Source: VXYK01 sp965214565 (GTDB lineage Bacteria; Actinomycetota; Acidimicrobiia; Acidimicrobiales; Aldehydirespiratoraceae). From it: a stretch of 64,000 nt of DNA. Below, in pieces: positions 25,616 through 33,448 of the stretch. How positions within the stretch are numbered: position 1 is the first letter of the stretch; each line of letters starts with the position of its first letter. The stretch is taken from NCBI GenBank assembly GCA_965214565.1, contig OZ243951.1:1426001-1490000 (forward strand). The letters run 5' to 3'. Position numbers and translations under genes: made by a program. The notes under the pieces are model-generated. The model ran no database searches. It was not told where the DNA came from and worked only from the letters and a program-made list of their open reading frames with translations.

Positions 25616-25646
25616 CTAATACCCCCCCCCCCCCCCCCCGCGTCAA
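25616..25646 (-). promoter_or_regulatory. poly-G spacer promoter of surface-protein gene 2
   Basis: On the minus strand: -35-like TTGACG (25641-25646), C, then 18 consecutive G (25622-25639), then a -10-like TATTAG (25616-25621), 12 bases before ATG 25603. The space between hexamers is 19 bases. Upstream bases (TTGGTGGTTTGACTTGACGC) match those before surface-protein gene 1 almost exactly. Loss of one to three G would bring the spacer to 16-18 bases. Confidence 0.6.
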
Positions 25647-25860
25647 GTCAAACCACCAATTTTCTTTGCTGCAAGCAGAGGTCGGGCCCCTTCCGCCCAC
25701 CTGCGAAACGACCATCTACCAGCTACAACACTCTGGAACGACCGTCCGCCCCTTGATGTGCATTGATCCGACTCAGATAGGCCGCGATCGTCCGTGGCGA
25801 CACGCCCTCGCAACTCTGTAGAGTCGGCCGAACACCCCAAGACCAGAAGGGACGGCGGTA

Positions 25861-26310
25861 ATGCTCACCTCAGGACTCGACCATGTGGCGGTGATCACCA
25901 ACGACTCGGACCGGCTCCAGAGCTTCTACATCGACATGTTCGGCGCCACCGTGGAAAGCGACGGTGAGGAGTTCCCGGGCGGGCCCCGCATGACCGTCAT
26001 CAACATCGGACCAGCGACAGAGTTGAACGTCTTCGAGATCGAAGGCAACGAACAAGCCGAGCACCAGACACCGATGTTCGGGCGGGGGCGGCTCGACCAC
26101 ATCGGCCTGTACGCAGCCAGTCTCGACGACTTCGATCAGATCCGCACGCGGTTGATGGCTGCGGGCGCAACCGACGGCACCGTCACCGATTTCGGCCGCA
26201 AGCTCAGCCTCTTCTTCCGTGACCCCGACCGGATGGAATGCGAAGTGTTGGTGACCAACCCCGAACCGGGCCGCGTGCCGATGGGCAGCGCCTCACACCT
26301 GTACAAATGA
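25861..26310 (+). CDS. VOC-family (glyoxalase/dioxygenase fold) protein
   Basis: A 149-residue vicinal-oxygen-chelate protein, first gene of a seven-gene catabolic operon. It shows the two beta-alpha-beta modules: GLDHVAVITNDSDRLQSFYIDMFGA at the start and LDHIGLYAASLDDFDQIRTRL in the second half, with metal-ligand candidates His8, the His of LDHIG and the Glu of CEVLVTNP. Families with this fold include lyases, epimerases and ring-cleaving dioxygenases, and the reaction cannot be fixed from sequence. An AAGGGACGG-type ribosome site lies about 7 bases before ATG 25861. Confidence 0.8.
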   Translation: MLTSGLDHVAVITNDSDRLQSFYIDMFGATVESDGEEFPGGPRMTVINIGPATELNVFEIEGNEQAEHQTPMFGRGRLDHIGLYAASLDDFDQIRTRLMAAGATDGTVTDFGRKLSLFFRDPDRMECEVLVTNPEPGRVPMGSASHLYK

Positions 26311-26358
26311 GAACGTGGGTGATTTGGCGCGTTGCCGTGAACAGGCCATTCTTTGGGG

Positions 26359-26739
26359 ATGAAACAAGGACCGGTCTTTCGTCACCTGGATCGTCTGGAG
26401 TGGGAGACAGCCGCTGACCAGAAGGCCGACGTTGCGGCACTTGCCGCGCAGGCAGACGCGCTCGGCGCCCGACGCAGCCGACTCACCACCGGCGAGCACG
26501 GCTTCCACAGCCACATCTCCGAAATGCCACCGGGATTTTGCGTGCCGCCCCACACCCATGACATAAACGAGATCATGGTGATCCTCGACGGCAGCGTGGA
26601 AGTGACCGACGGGACCGTTCTCAGTGCCGGGGACACCGCCGTCATCCCTGCAGGCCACCTCTACGGTTTCACCGCCGGCGAGCAGGGAGTCCGCTTCTTC
26701 GTGGCGCGCACCGCGGATGCCGCCACCAACATCAAGTAG
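26359..26739 (+). CDS. small cupin protein
   Basis: Single-domain cupin of 126 residues. The metal-binding cupin motif 1 is visible in CVPPHTHDINEIMVILDGSVEV (HxH then Glu) and motif 2 in AGDTAVIPAGHLYGF (His). Such proteins can be dioxygenases, isomerases or binding proteins. It lies 21 bases before the amidohydrolase gene and shares its strand with the whole operon. A TTG at 26353 is in frame; ATG 26359 is preferred. Confidence 0.8.
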   Translation: MKQGPVFRHLDRLEWETAADQKADVAALAAQADALGARRSRLTTGEHGFHSHISEMPPGFCVPPHTHDINEIMVILDGSVEVTDGTVLSAGDTAVIPAGHLYGFTAGEQGVRFFVARTADAATNIK

Positions 26740-26760
26740 CTCGAGTAGAAGGAAACCATT

Positions 26761-27939
26761 ATGCGCCACGGGTTCAAAGTCTTCGATGCGGATGCACACG
26801 TCGTCTACCCAGCCGACCTCTGGCAGAAGTACCTTCCCGAGCGGTTCAGACACCGACTCGACCGCCGCAACCCCGCGGGTCTCGAAACCTACAACCCGGT
26901 GCTGGTCGACGGCCGTTACAGCCAACACGACGTGAGCCTCTACGGGCAGTTCCAGAAGGCGATCAACTGGACATACGAAGACATGGTCGCCCAGTACGGA
27001 GAACTCGCCACCGACGGATTCACCGGGGACCGGGTGGCCAAAGCGTTGGCAGTGGACGGCGTCGACTGCTGTGTCATATACGGACCCGAGTACGACATGT
27101 GGCTGTCGGGGATCGACCCCGAACTGCAGGCAGCCATGGCACGGGCCTACAACCACTGGGGCGCCGACATGCGAGAGGCATCAGACGGCCGGGTCATGAC
27201 CGCCGGTCCGATCCCCCTCAGCGATGTGAGCCGGGCGGTCGAGGAGATCCAGTACGCCTACGACCATCTCGGGACCCGCTGTTTCTGGACTCGACCCAAC
27301 CACACCAACCACCGAGAGCTCGGCGACCGCTACTACGACCCGGTCTACGAACTGCTGCAAGACCTCGACTGCGCCTTCGCCACCCACGAGTTCATGGGCC
27401 TCAACGCCCAGACCGAGGGAGTCGACCGCTTCAAGACCTTCACCGAATGGCACACAGTCGTGCATGTCCACGAAGCCCAGAACGCCTGCCTCTCTATGAT
27501 CGTCCAGGGAGTGTTCGAACGTTTCCCGAAGCTGCGCTGCGCCTACCAGGAAGCGGGCTGCGGGTGGCTGCCGTCATGGCTGCACCGCATCGACGAACAC
27601 TTGGAGATGGCGGGAGAGGCCGAGTGCGGCTACCTCACCATGACCGCCACGGAGTACTTCAAACGCAACTGTTGGATCAGCACTGAATGCGAAGACCCCT
27701 TCGTGGCCGACGTCATCCGCTGGCTGGGAGACGACCGCATCCTCTGGGAGAGCGACTTCCCGCACCCGGACTCCAAATTCCCGCACGCAGTCCAGTACTT
27801 CCTCGACCTCGAGCCGGAACTGATCAGCGAAGAGAGCAAACGCAAGATCCTCTGGGACAACTCAGTCGACTTCTACCGTTTCCCTGACGACTACCTGCCG
27901 GGTAAGTTCATCGAGGCCACCGAACTAGTTCCGCAATGA
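26761..27939 (+). CDS. amidohydrolase-2 (ACMSD-like) family protein
   Basis: A 392-residue metal-dependent hydrolase or decarboxylase of the amidohydrolase-2 superfamily. The N-terminal metal site appears as DADAHVVYP (residues 9-17, DxH form), followed by the late catalytic aspartate motif ILWESDFPHPDSKFP. The residue spacing and length (~390) fit the uncharacterised actinobacterial group that resembles aromatic acid decarboxylases. An AGAAGGAAACC ribosome site precedes ATG 26761. It is coupled to the next gene by ATGA. Confidence 0.85.
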   Translation: MRHGFKVFDADAHVVYPADLWQKYLPERFRHRLDRRNPAGLETYNPVLVDGRYSQHDVSLYGQFQKAINWTYEDMVAQYGELATDGFTGDRVAKALAVDGVDCCVIYGPEYDMWLSGIDPELQAAMARAYNHWGADMREASDGRVMTAGPIPLSDVSRAVEEIQYAYDHLGTRCFWTRPNHTNHRELGDRYYDPVYELLQDLDCAFATHEFMGLNAQTEGVDRFKTFTEWHTVVHVHEAQNACLSMIVQGVFERFPKLRCAYQEAGCGWLPSWLHRIDEHLEMAGEAECGYLTMTATEYFKRNCWISTECEDPFVADVIRWLGDDRILWESDFPHPDSKFPHAVQYFLDLEPELISEESKRKILWDNSVDFYRFPDDYLPGKFIEATELVPQ

Positions 27940-29315
27940 AACCCCTTCGTCGACCCCACGAAGCGGTCGACTACGAACTGCTCACAACACGGCTCCCCCC
28001 ACCCCCGGAATACCTGGAGACCGCCTATCTCGACGACCCCGAAACGATCGCGGATAAACAACTGACCCGGTTGCAGAGCCGCGCCCGAGCCGCCCACTCA
28101 GTCCCCTTCTTCAGGCGCCGCTGGGACGCTGCTGGAGTCAGCCCCGAAGATCTCCGTTCGCTCGAAGATCTCCGCGCTCTCCCGAGCTACACGGTCGACG
28201 ACATCCGCGAGAGCATCGACGCCGACCCGCCCTACGGCGACTACCAGGGTGTGAGCGTCGCCCACGCTGCCCAAGAGCCGATGCGCGTCTACATGAGCGG
28301 CGGCACCACAGGGGCGTCGCGCCCGACGCTCTACACCGCCTGGGACCGTGAGGCCGGTGCGATCCTCAGCGCGCGGGCGCTCTACATGCAGGGCATCCGC
28401 CCCGGAGACGTGGTGATCAACGCCTGGGCGTACTCCACCCACAACGGTGCCCATGCCATGGACGAAGCGCTGTACCGCTGGCTCAACTGCGTCGTGCTGA
28501 GCACCGGAACCGGCAACGTGACCCCGACCCGCAAACAGATCGAGTTGGCGTTGCAGTACGGGGCCAAAGCGATCCTGACCACCGGCGACTACCTGCTCCA
28601 CCTTGCCGAAACCGCCCGTGAAATGGGAATCGACCCCATTGCCGACCTGCAGCTGCGGGCGCTCCCCAACATCGGTGACAAGCAACGGCTCAGCGAGACG
28701 TTCGGCGCGGCCGTCTACGACTCCTACGGATTCCATGAGGTTCAGTGGGTGGCGATCGAATGCACCGCTGCTGACGGCCTGCACATCTTCGAAGACGCCT
28801 TCATCGTGGAGATCGTCGATCCCGAAACCGGCGAGTTGTTGGCCGAGGGCGAGCAGGGAGCGGTCTGCATCACCGAGATCTACAAGACCGGCAGCCCGCA
28901 GATCCGGTACAACATCATGGACCTCTCCGCGCTGTATCCAAGAAGCCGATGCGAGTGCGGGAGCTGGTTGCGCAGGATGGCCCCGTTCGCGGGACGCGGC
29001 GACAACATGGTGAAACTCCGCGGTGTCAACATCTGGCCCGAAGCGCTTGGCGAGATCGCCTCAGGCGTCGAGGGTGTGGGCGAGGACTATTTTGTGGTGG
29101 CCGACCGGTCGAACAACCGGGACGAAATGACTGTGAAGATCGTGAGTGAAGCCGATCCCGCCGATTTCGAGACGTTGTCCCACCGGGTGGCCGAACGACT
29201 CCACCAGGCGACCGGGGTGCGCATCGGAGCCGAAGTCGTAGCGCCTGGAACGCTGGACCATCTGACCGGATTCGGCACTGCCGCCAAACTCGTCCGGTTC
29301 CGTGACGACCGATGA
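27936..29315 (+). CDS. phenylacetate-CoA ligase-like AMP-forming ligase
   Basis: A 459-residue ANL ligase of the PaaK type. The nucleotide loop reads YMSGGTTGASRPTLYTAWD (about 114-132), followed by DSYGFHEVQW in the position of the A5 motif and MVKLRGVNIWP in the hinge region; the C-terminal lid ends shortly after. It probably activates an aromatic or other carboxylic acid as its CoA ester, and the surrounding genes suggest a ring-derived acid. It overlaps the upstream gene by ATGA and the downstream one by four bases. Confidence 0.85.
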   Translation: MKPLRRPHEAVDYELLTTRLPPPPEYLETAYLDDPETIADKQLTRLQSRARAAHSVPFFRRRWDAAGVSPEDLRSLEDLRALPSYTVDDIRESIDADPPYGDYQGVSVAHAAQEPMRVYMSGGTTGASRPTLYTAWDREAGAILSARALYMQGIRPGDVVINAWAYSTHNGAHAMDEALYRWLNCVVLSTGTGNVTPTRKQIELALQYGAKAILTTGDYLLHLAETAREMGIDPIADLQLRALPNIGDKQRLSETFGAAVYDSYGFHEVQWVAIECTAADGLHIFEDAFIVEIVDPETGELLAEGEQGAVCITEIYKTGSPQIRYNIMDLSALYPRSRCECGSWLRRMAPFAGRGDNMVKLRGVNIWPEALGEIASGVEGVGEDYFVVADRSNNRDEMTVKIVSEADPADFETLSHRVAERLHQATGVRIGAEVVAPGTLDHLTGFGTAAKLVRFRDDR

Positions 29316-30208
29316 TCGACTACTGGTGCAACGCCTTCACCCCCGACCGGGAGGCGCTCTGGGCAGATGTGATCGCCCGTGGCGGACTGGGCATACGCAC
29401 CCGCGGCGGTGATTCCGAAGACGGATTCTGCGAACCAGCCGAGATGGTGAAGCGTCTGGACCGGCTGGGTGTGGACACGGTCGTGCTGCCCGTCTGTGAA
29501 CCGGAAACGAGACTCAGCGGTGATCGAAACGACCCGGCGCTCACCGAGTTCGCCCACTACGCGCTGCGAGAGTCTGAGATGAAAAGGCTGGTTGCGGCAT
29601 ATCCGGGACGGTTCGTCGGCGTGTTCAGCGTCAACCCTGATGCGGGTGCTGCGGACCTCGCCGCTGCCGCCGAAGCCGTCAGGGCGCAGTGGTGCGTGGG
29701 CCTGCACACCCACACCCACAGCTGGGACCGGCCCTTCGACCACCCCGACTATTGGCCGTACTACGAACTGTGCTGGCAGAACCGCATTCCCTTCACGATG
29801 CAAGCCGGAGCTTCAGGAGGCGACATGATCCACGAGTCCGGTCATCCGAGTGCCGTCGCCACGGCTGCCACAGAGTTCCCTGACGTCGGATTCGTGCTGT
29901 CGCACACTGGGGCGCCCTGGGTCGCCGAAACCATCGAGGCAGCCACGAGGTTCCCCAACGTGTACATCGGCACTGCCACTCATCCGCCCCGACGCTGGCC
30001 CGACGAACTTGTCGCATTCATCAGGGGCGATGGAAGGGACTGCTGTGTGTTCGGCACCGGGTTCCCGCTCACGGGCCATGCCCGGTCAATGCGCCAACTC
30101 GGGGATTTAGCACTCGACGCGCAAACCGTCGAAGCTCTCCTTGACGGCAACGCACGCCGCATCTTTGATCGTATTCCCCAATCCGACAGAGCATCGCAAG
30201 GGAGCTGA
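29312..30208 (+). CDS. divergent amidohydrolase-2 protein with degraded metal motifs
   Basis: A 298-residue protein of the amidohydrolase-2 fold, alignable through FTMQAGASGGDMIHESGHPSA, VGFVLSHTGAPW (retaining a His) and NARRIFDRI at the end. Two usual metal sites look changed: the start reads IDYWCNAF where active relatives have DxHxH, and the late motif is FGTGFPLTGH where relatives have SDFPH, so the catalytic Asp is Gly. It may be a non-catalytic partner of the 26761 enzyme or use another ligand set. It overlaps its upstream neighbour as ATGA. Confidence 0.75.
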   Translation: MIDYWCNAFTPDREALWADVIARGGLGIRTRGGDSEDGFCEPAEMVKRLDRLGVDTVVLPVCEPETRLSGDRNDPALTEFAHYALRESEMKRLVAAYPGRFVGVFSVNPDAGAADLAAAAEAVRAQWCVGLHTHTHSWDRPFDHPDYWPYYELCWQNRIPFTMQAGASGGDMIHESGHPSAVATAATEFPDVGFVLSHTGAPWVAETIEAATRFPNVYIGTATHPPRRWPDELVAFIRGDGRDCCVFGTGFPLTGHARSMRQLGDLALDAQTVEALLDGNARRIFDRIPQSDRASQGS

Positions 30209-30209
30209 A

Positions 30210-30704
30210 ATGGTCGGCACCACCTACAACGTTCCACCGGTCCCACCCGACGAGACCAGCACCGACTGGTTCGACTTCGCCCCGCTGCGGGTCGGGATCG
30301 AATACCGCAGGGTCGATCCGGCCGCCCTCGCCGATGTCTACGGTGACAACGCTGAGCACATGGCCGAGATCGACGAGCACTCGCCGGAGGGGGGATTCAG
30401 CGACGAGGGGATCTCGATCCACATTGTCGCCGACGACCACGAATACCTGCGGTTCGATGCCTTCGTCGACGACCCGCACTACCACTACATCGACCCCGAC
30501 GCAGGCACCAACACCATCGTCGAGTTCGACAAGGTGGCGCACGGGCCGGTCAAGGTCTGGGTGCTCAGCCAGCTGCGGGGCCGCCTCCCCGAGATGCTGA
30601 GCCATGCCGGTGCATCCGAGCTGGCCGGTTCGCTGAGGTCTGAGATCGGCACCGAGATCGCGGAGCAGGTCGAACGCCATCTTCAAGCGATCGGTGAGTT
30701 GTGA
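30210..30704 (+). CDS. hypothetical protein of the catabolic operon
   Basis: A 164-residue acidic, His-containing protein I do not recognise. Its centre has a cluster of histidines and acidic residues (HIVADDHEYLRFDAFVDDPH then YHYIDPDAG), which could bind metal or a polar ligand. It has no signal or membrane segment. ATG 30210 is preceded by a GGGAGC ribosome site and starts one base after the stop of the amidohydrolase; it overlaps the dioxygenase start as GTGA. Tight spacing makes it part of the same pathway. Confidence 0.6.
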   Translation: MVGTTYNVPPVPPDETSTDWFDFAPLRVGIEYRRVDPAALADVYGDNAEHMAEIDEHSPEGGFSDEGISIHIVADDHEYLRFDAFVDDPHYHYIDPDAGTNTIVEFDKVAHGPVKVWVLSQLRGRLPEMLSHAGASELAGSLRSEIGTEIAEQVERHLQAIGEL

Positions 30705-31534
30705 CGTTGAGGGTCGTACCGACGACCCCGACGTTGGGGGCCACGGTCACCGGCATTGATCTGAGCCGTGCCACCAGCGAAGACATCGCCGCGGTCATCG
30801 AAGTGATCCTGGAGCACAAGGTCCTGTTCTTCGAGGATCAACACCTCAGTCCGCCGTCGCAGCTGGCCTTCGCGCGGGACCTCGGCGAGATCGACGTCGC
30901 CCCCTTCGGCCCGAAGCACCCGGACCATCCCGAGATGACCGTCCTCGACCAGGTCTCACCGAAGAACCAGGGTGCCGATGCCTGGCACACCGACAACACC
31001 TACCTGCCGTGCCCGCCGTCGTTCACGATCCTGCAGTCGGTGACGCTGCCCGAGCTCGGCGGCGACACCTGCTTTGCAGACATGTACGCGGCGTTCGATG
31101 CGCTGTCGCCGGAGCTGCAGACGTTCCTCTGCGGGTTGACCGCCACCCACGACCTCACCAAGACGCTCAAGCGGGCCATCGCCGACGGCAACGCCGACGT
31201 CGACCTCGCCACGATGCAGCAACAGTGGCCGCCGGTTCATCACCCCGTCGTTAGAGTCCACCCCGACACCGGCCGCAGGGCGCTGTTCGTCAACGGCAAC
31301 TTCACAACCAGGATCGACGGCCTCACCGACGCGGAGAGCGAAGCGTTCCTCTCGATGCTGCTCGAGCACGTCGGGTCGCCTGCGTTCCAGTGCCGCCACC
31401 GTTGGAGCCCCGGTACGTTGACCATGTGGGACAACCGCTGCGTGCAGCACTACGCCGTACCCGACTACACGTCCCGCCGAGTCATGCACCGCCTGACCAT
31501 CACCGGCACCAAACCCACCGGAGTCGCCGATTGA
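30701..31534 (+). CDS. TauD/TfdA-family 2-oxoglutarate dioxygenase
   Basis: Non-heme Fe(II) dioxygenase of 277 residues, using 2-oxoglutarate and O2. The iron ligands are visible as WHTDNTYL (HxD, about 90) and the distal His of WDNRCVQHYAVPDY (about 246), with the 2-oxoglutarate arginine in SRRVMHRLTI. Family members hydroxylate taurine, 2,4-D and many other substrates. It is the last gene of the seven-gene operon, with GTG 30701 overlapping the stop of the unknown protein. Confidence 0.88.
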   Translation: MTLRVVPTTPTLGATVTGIDLSRATSEDIAAVIEVILEHKVLFFEDQHLSPPSQLAFARDLGEIDVAPFGPKHPDHPEMTVLDQVSPKNQGADAWHTDNTYLPCPPSFTILQSVTLPELGGDTCFADMYAAFDALSPELQTFLCGLTATHDLTKTLKRAIADGNADVDLATMQQQWPPVHHPVVRVHPDTGRRALFVNGNFTTRIDGLTDAESEAFLSMLLEHVGSPAFQCRHRWSPGTLTMWDNRCVQHYAVPDYTSRRVMHRLTITGTKPTGVAD

Positions 31535-31567
31535 AGGCTGAGCGGATCGATTCCGCACACGGTCGCG

Positions 31568-31600
31568 ACCGAGCAGAACCGGGCGACTACCGGTCTCGGT
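31568..31600. terminator. nested hairpin between converging tauD-like and pgi genes
   Basis: ACCGAG (31568-31573) pairs with CTCGGT (31595-31600), and inside it ACCGG (31578-31582) pairs with CCGGT (31590-31594). It lies in the 96-base gap between convergent genes and could end transcripts from either side. No T-run. Confidence 0.4.
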
Positions 31601-31630
31601 GCACCCACGATCGTCAATCCTGGCACGTTC

Positions 31631-33280
31631 TCAGTAGTCGCCTCGCTGGCTCCTCTGCCCGCGGTAGTGGGTGATGAGGGCGTTGGTGGAGGGGTCGTGG
31701 TTGAGTGTTGGGGGTTTGGGGGCGTTCAACTCGGCGGCGATTGTGGTGGCTAGGGACTTGCCCAGTTCGACTCCCCACTGGTCGAACGGGTTGATTCCCC
31801 ATACCACCCCTTGGGTGAGTGTCTGGTGTTCGTACAGGGCGATGAGCTGACCCAACACTGACGGGGTCAGGCGCGGGGCCATGATCGTTGTGGACGGCCG
31901 GTTGCCCGGGAATGTGCGGTGCGGTACCAGGCCGGGGTCGACTCCGGCGGCTGCGACCTCTTGTTCGCTTCTGCCGAAAGCCAGGGCCTCGGCTTGAGCC
32001 AGGCAGTTGGCCACGAGCAGTTCGTGGTGCTCAGCGGGCGCGTCGATGAAGTCGGGATCGGCGAAGACGATGAAGTCGCACGGCACGATCGTTGTGCCCT
32101 GATGAAGGAGTTGATGAAACGAATGCTGTCCGTTGGTGCCGGGCTCTCCCCACAGGATCGGCCCGGTCTCGTAGCTGACGGTCTCACCGTTGAGCCGCAC
32201 CCGCTTGCCGTTGCTCTCCATGTCGAGCTGCTGCAGATAGGCGGTGAAGCGACGGAGCGCCTGCGAATAGGGCAGCACCGCACGGGCCGGCAACCCGCAG
32301 AACGTGCGATACCAGACCGCGATCAGGCCGGCGAGGGCCGCAACGTTGCGGTGCAGTGGTTCAGAGGCGAAGTGTCGGTCGACGATGCGCATACCGCGCA
32401 GCATCTCATCGAATCGGTCAGCTCCGATCGCCGCCATCAGCGAGAGACCAATGGCGGAGTCCAACGAGTAACGGCCCCCGACCCAGTCCCACATCTCGAA
32501 CATGTTCGCGGCGTCGATGCCGAACTCGGTCACCGCAGCCGCGTCAGCCGACACCGCCACAAAATGTCGGGCGACAGCCTCGTCGCCCAAAGCGTTGGTC
32601 ACCCAGCGCCGCGCGGTTGCGGCATTGGTCAACGTCTCAGAGGTCGTGAACGTTTTGGAGGCGACAACAAAAAGAGTCGTGGCGGGGTCAAGATCCGAGA
32701 GCGCCGCCAGCAGATCGTGGCTGTCGACGTTGGAAACGAAACGGCAGCGCAGACGCTCATGCCGGTAAGCGGCCAGGGCCTCATAGGCCATCGACGGCCC
32801 CAGATCCGAACCGCCGATACCGATGTTGACCACAGTGTCGATGGGCGCCCCCGTACAACCGAGCCAGTCACCGTCACGGACCCGCCCGCAGAAGGCGGCC
32901 ATCCGCTCACGCAAGTCATGAACCTGCCCGACGACGTCGGCTCGACCAAAGTCCTGATCAACCTCAATCACGCTGTCCCTGGGTGCCCGCAGGGCAGTGT
33001 GCAGCACGGCGCGGTCCTCGGTGGTGTTGATGCGGTCGCCGCGCATCATCGCCTCGACCCGTTGAACCAGGCCGGCCCGATGCGCCAGCGCCACCAGCGC
33101 CTCAACTGCCTCACCGGTCACCCGGTGTTTCGACAGGTCGACAACGAGGTCGCCGACACTGAACGTCAAGCGCCCAACACGGCCGGGATCCTCCGCAAAC
33201 AGGCGTCGAAGATCGAGATCGGCGAAGCGCTCGGCCAACGCCGAAACCGTGCCCCATTCGCTAGTGGTTGCGATATCCAC
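31631..33280 (-). CDS. pgi: glucose-6-phosphate isomerase
   Basis: Interconverts glucose-6-phosphate and fructose-6-phosphate. The 549-residue length matches the common bacterial enzyme. Visible signatures: VVNIGIGGSDLGPSMAYEAL, FVVASKTFTTSETL, DWVGGRYSLDSAIGL and, near the end, GINPFDQWGVELGK. The frame extends upstream to 33343, but GTG 33280 has a GGGGAG ribosome site 5 bases before it and gives the normal length, so it is preferred. It stands alone, about 170 bases downstream of a cytochrome gene on the same strand. Confidence 0.95.
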   Translation of the reverse strand: MDIATTSEWGTVSALAERFADLDLRRLFAEDPGRVGRLTFSVGDLVVDLSKHRVTGEAVEALVALAHRAGLVQRVEAMMRGDRINTTEDRAVLHTALRAPRDSVIEVDQDFGRADVVGQVHDLRERMAAFCGRVRDGDWLGCTGAPIDTVVNIGIGGSDLGPSMAYEALAAYRHERLRCRFVSNVDSHDLLAALSDLDPATTLFVVASKTFTTSETLTNAATARRWVTNALGDEAVARHFVAVSADAAAVTEFGIDAANMFEMWDWVGGRYSLDSAIGLSLMAAIGADRFDEMLRGMRIVDRHFASEPLHRNVAALAGLIAVWYRTFCGLPARAVLPYSQALRRFTAYLQQLDMESNGKRVRLNGETVSYETGPILWGEPGTNGQHSFHQLLHQGTTIVPCDFIVFADPDFIDAPAEHHELLVANCLAQAEALAFGRSEQEVAAAGVDPGLVPHRTFPGNRPSTTIMAPRLTPSVLGQLIALYEHQTLTQGVVWGINPFDQWGVELGKSLATTIAAELNAPKPPTLNHDPSTNALITHYRGQRSQRGDY

Positions 33281-33372
33281 TGATCTCCCCGTGTAGCTCT
33301 GCTCATAAGATTGTCGCGGGAATTGCCCCTGCGTCGTTGACAATTCCTCGGATCGCTGGCCGTCTGGGCCGG

Positions 33373-33419
33373 AAATCTGCGCGTTTAGCTACATATTGTG
33401 TTGTTAATCGCGCAGATTT
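33373..33419. terminator. inverted repeat between cytochrome c gene and pgi
   Basis: Perfect 11-base arms AAATCTGCGCG (33373-33383) and CGCGCAGATTT (33409-33419) around a 25-base AT-richer centre. It lies 30 bases beyond the stop of the cytochrome gene and about 90 bases upstream of the pgi start, so it could be a terminator for the first or a repressor site for the second. The long loop leaves both open. Confidence 0.45.
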
Positions 33420-33448
33420 GGCTGTGACCACCGGGTGAATCGCGGGGT

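Noticed and set aside
31919..33283. 454-codon plus-strand frame opposite pgi
   Set aside because: Shadow of the pgi gene; composition is not protein-like.
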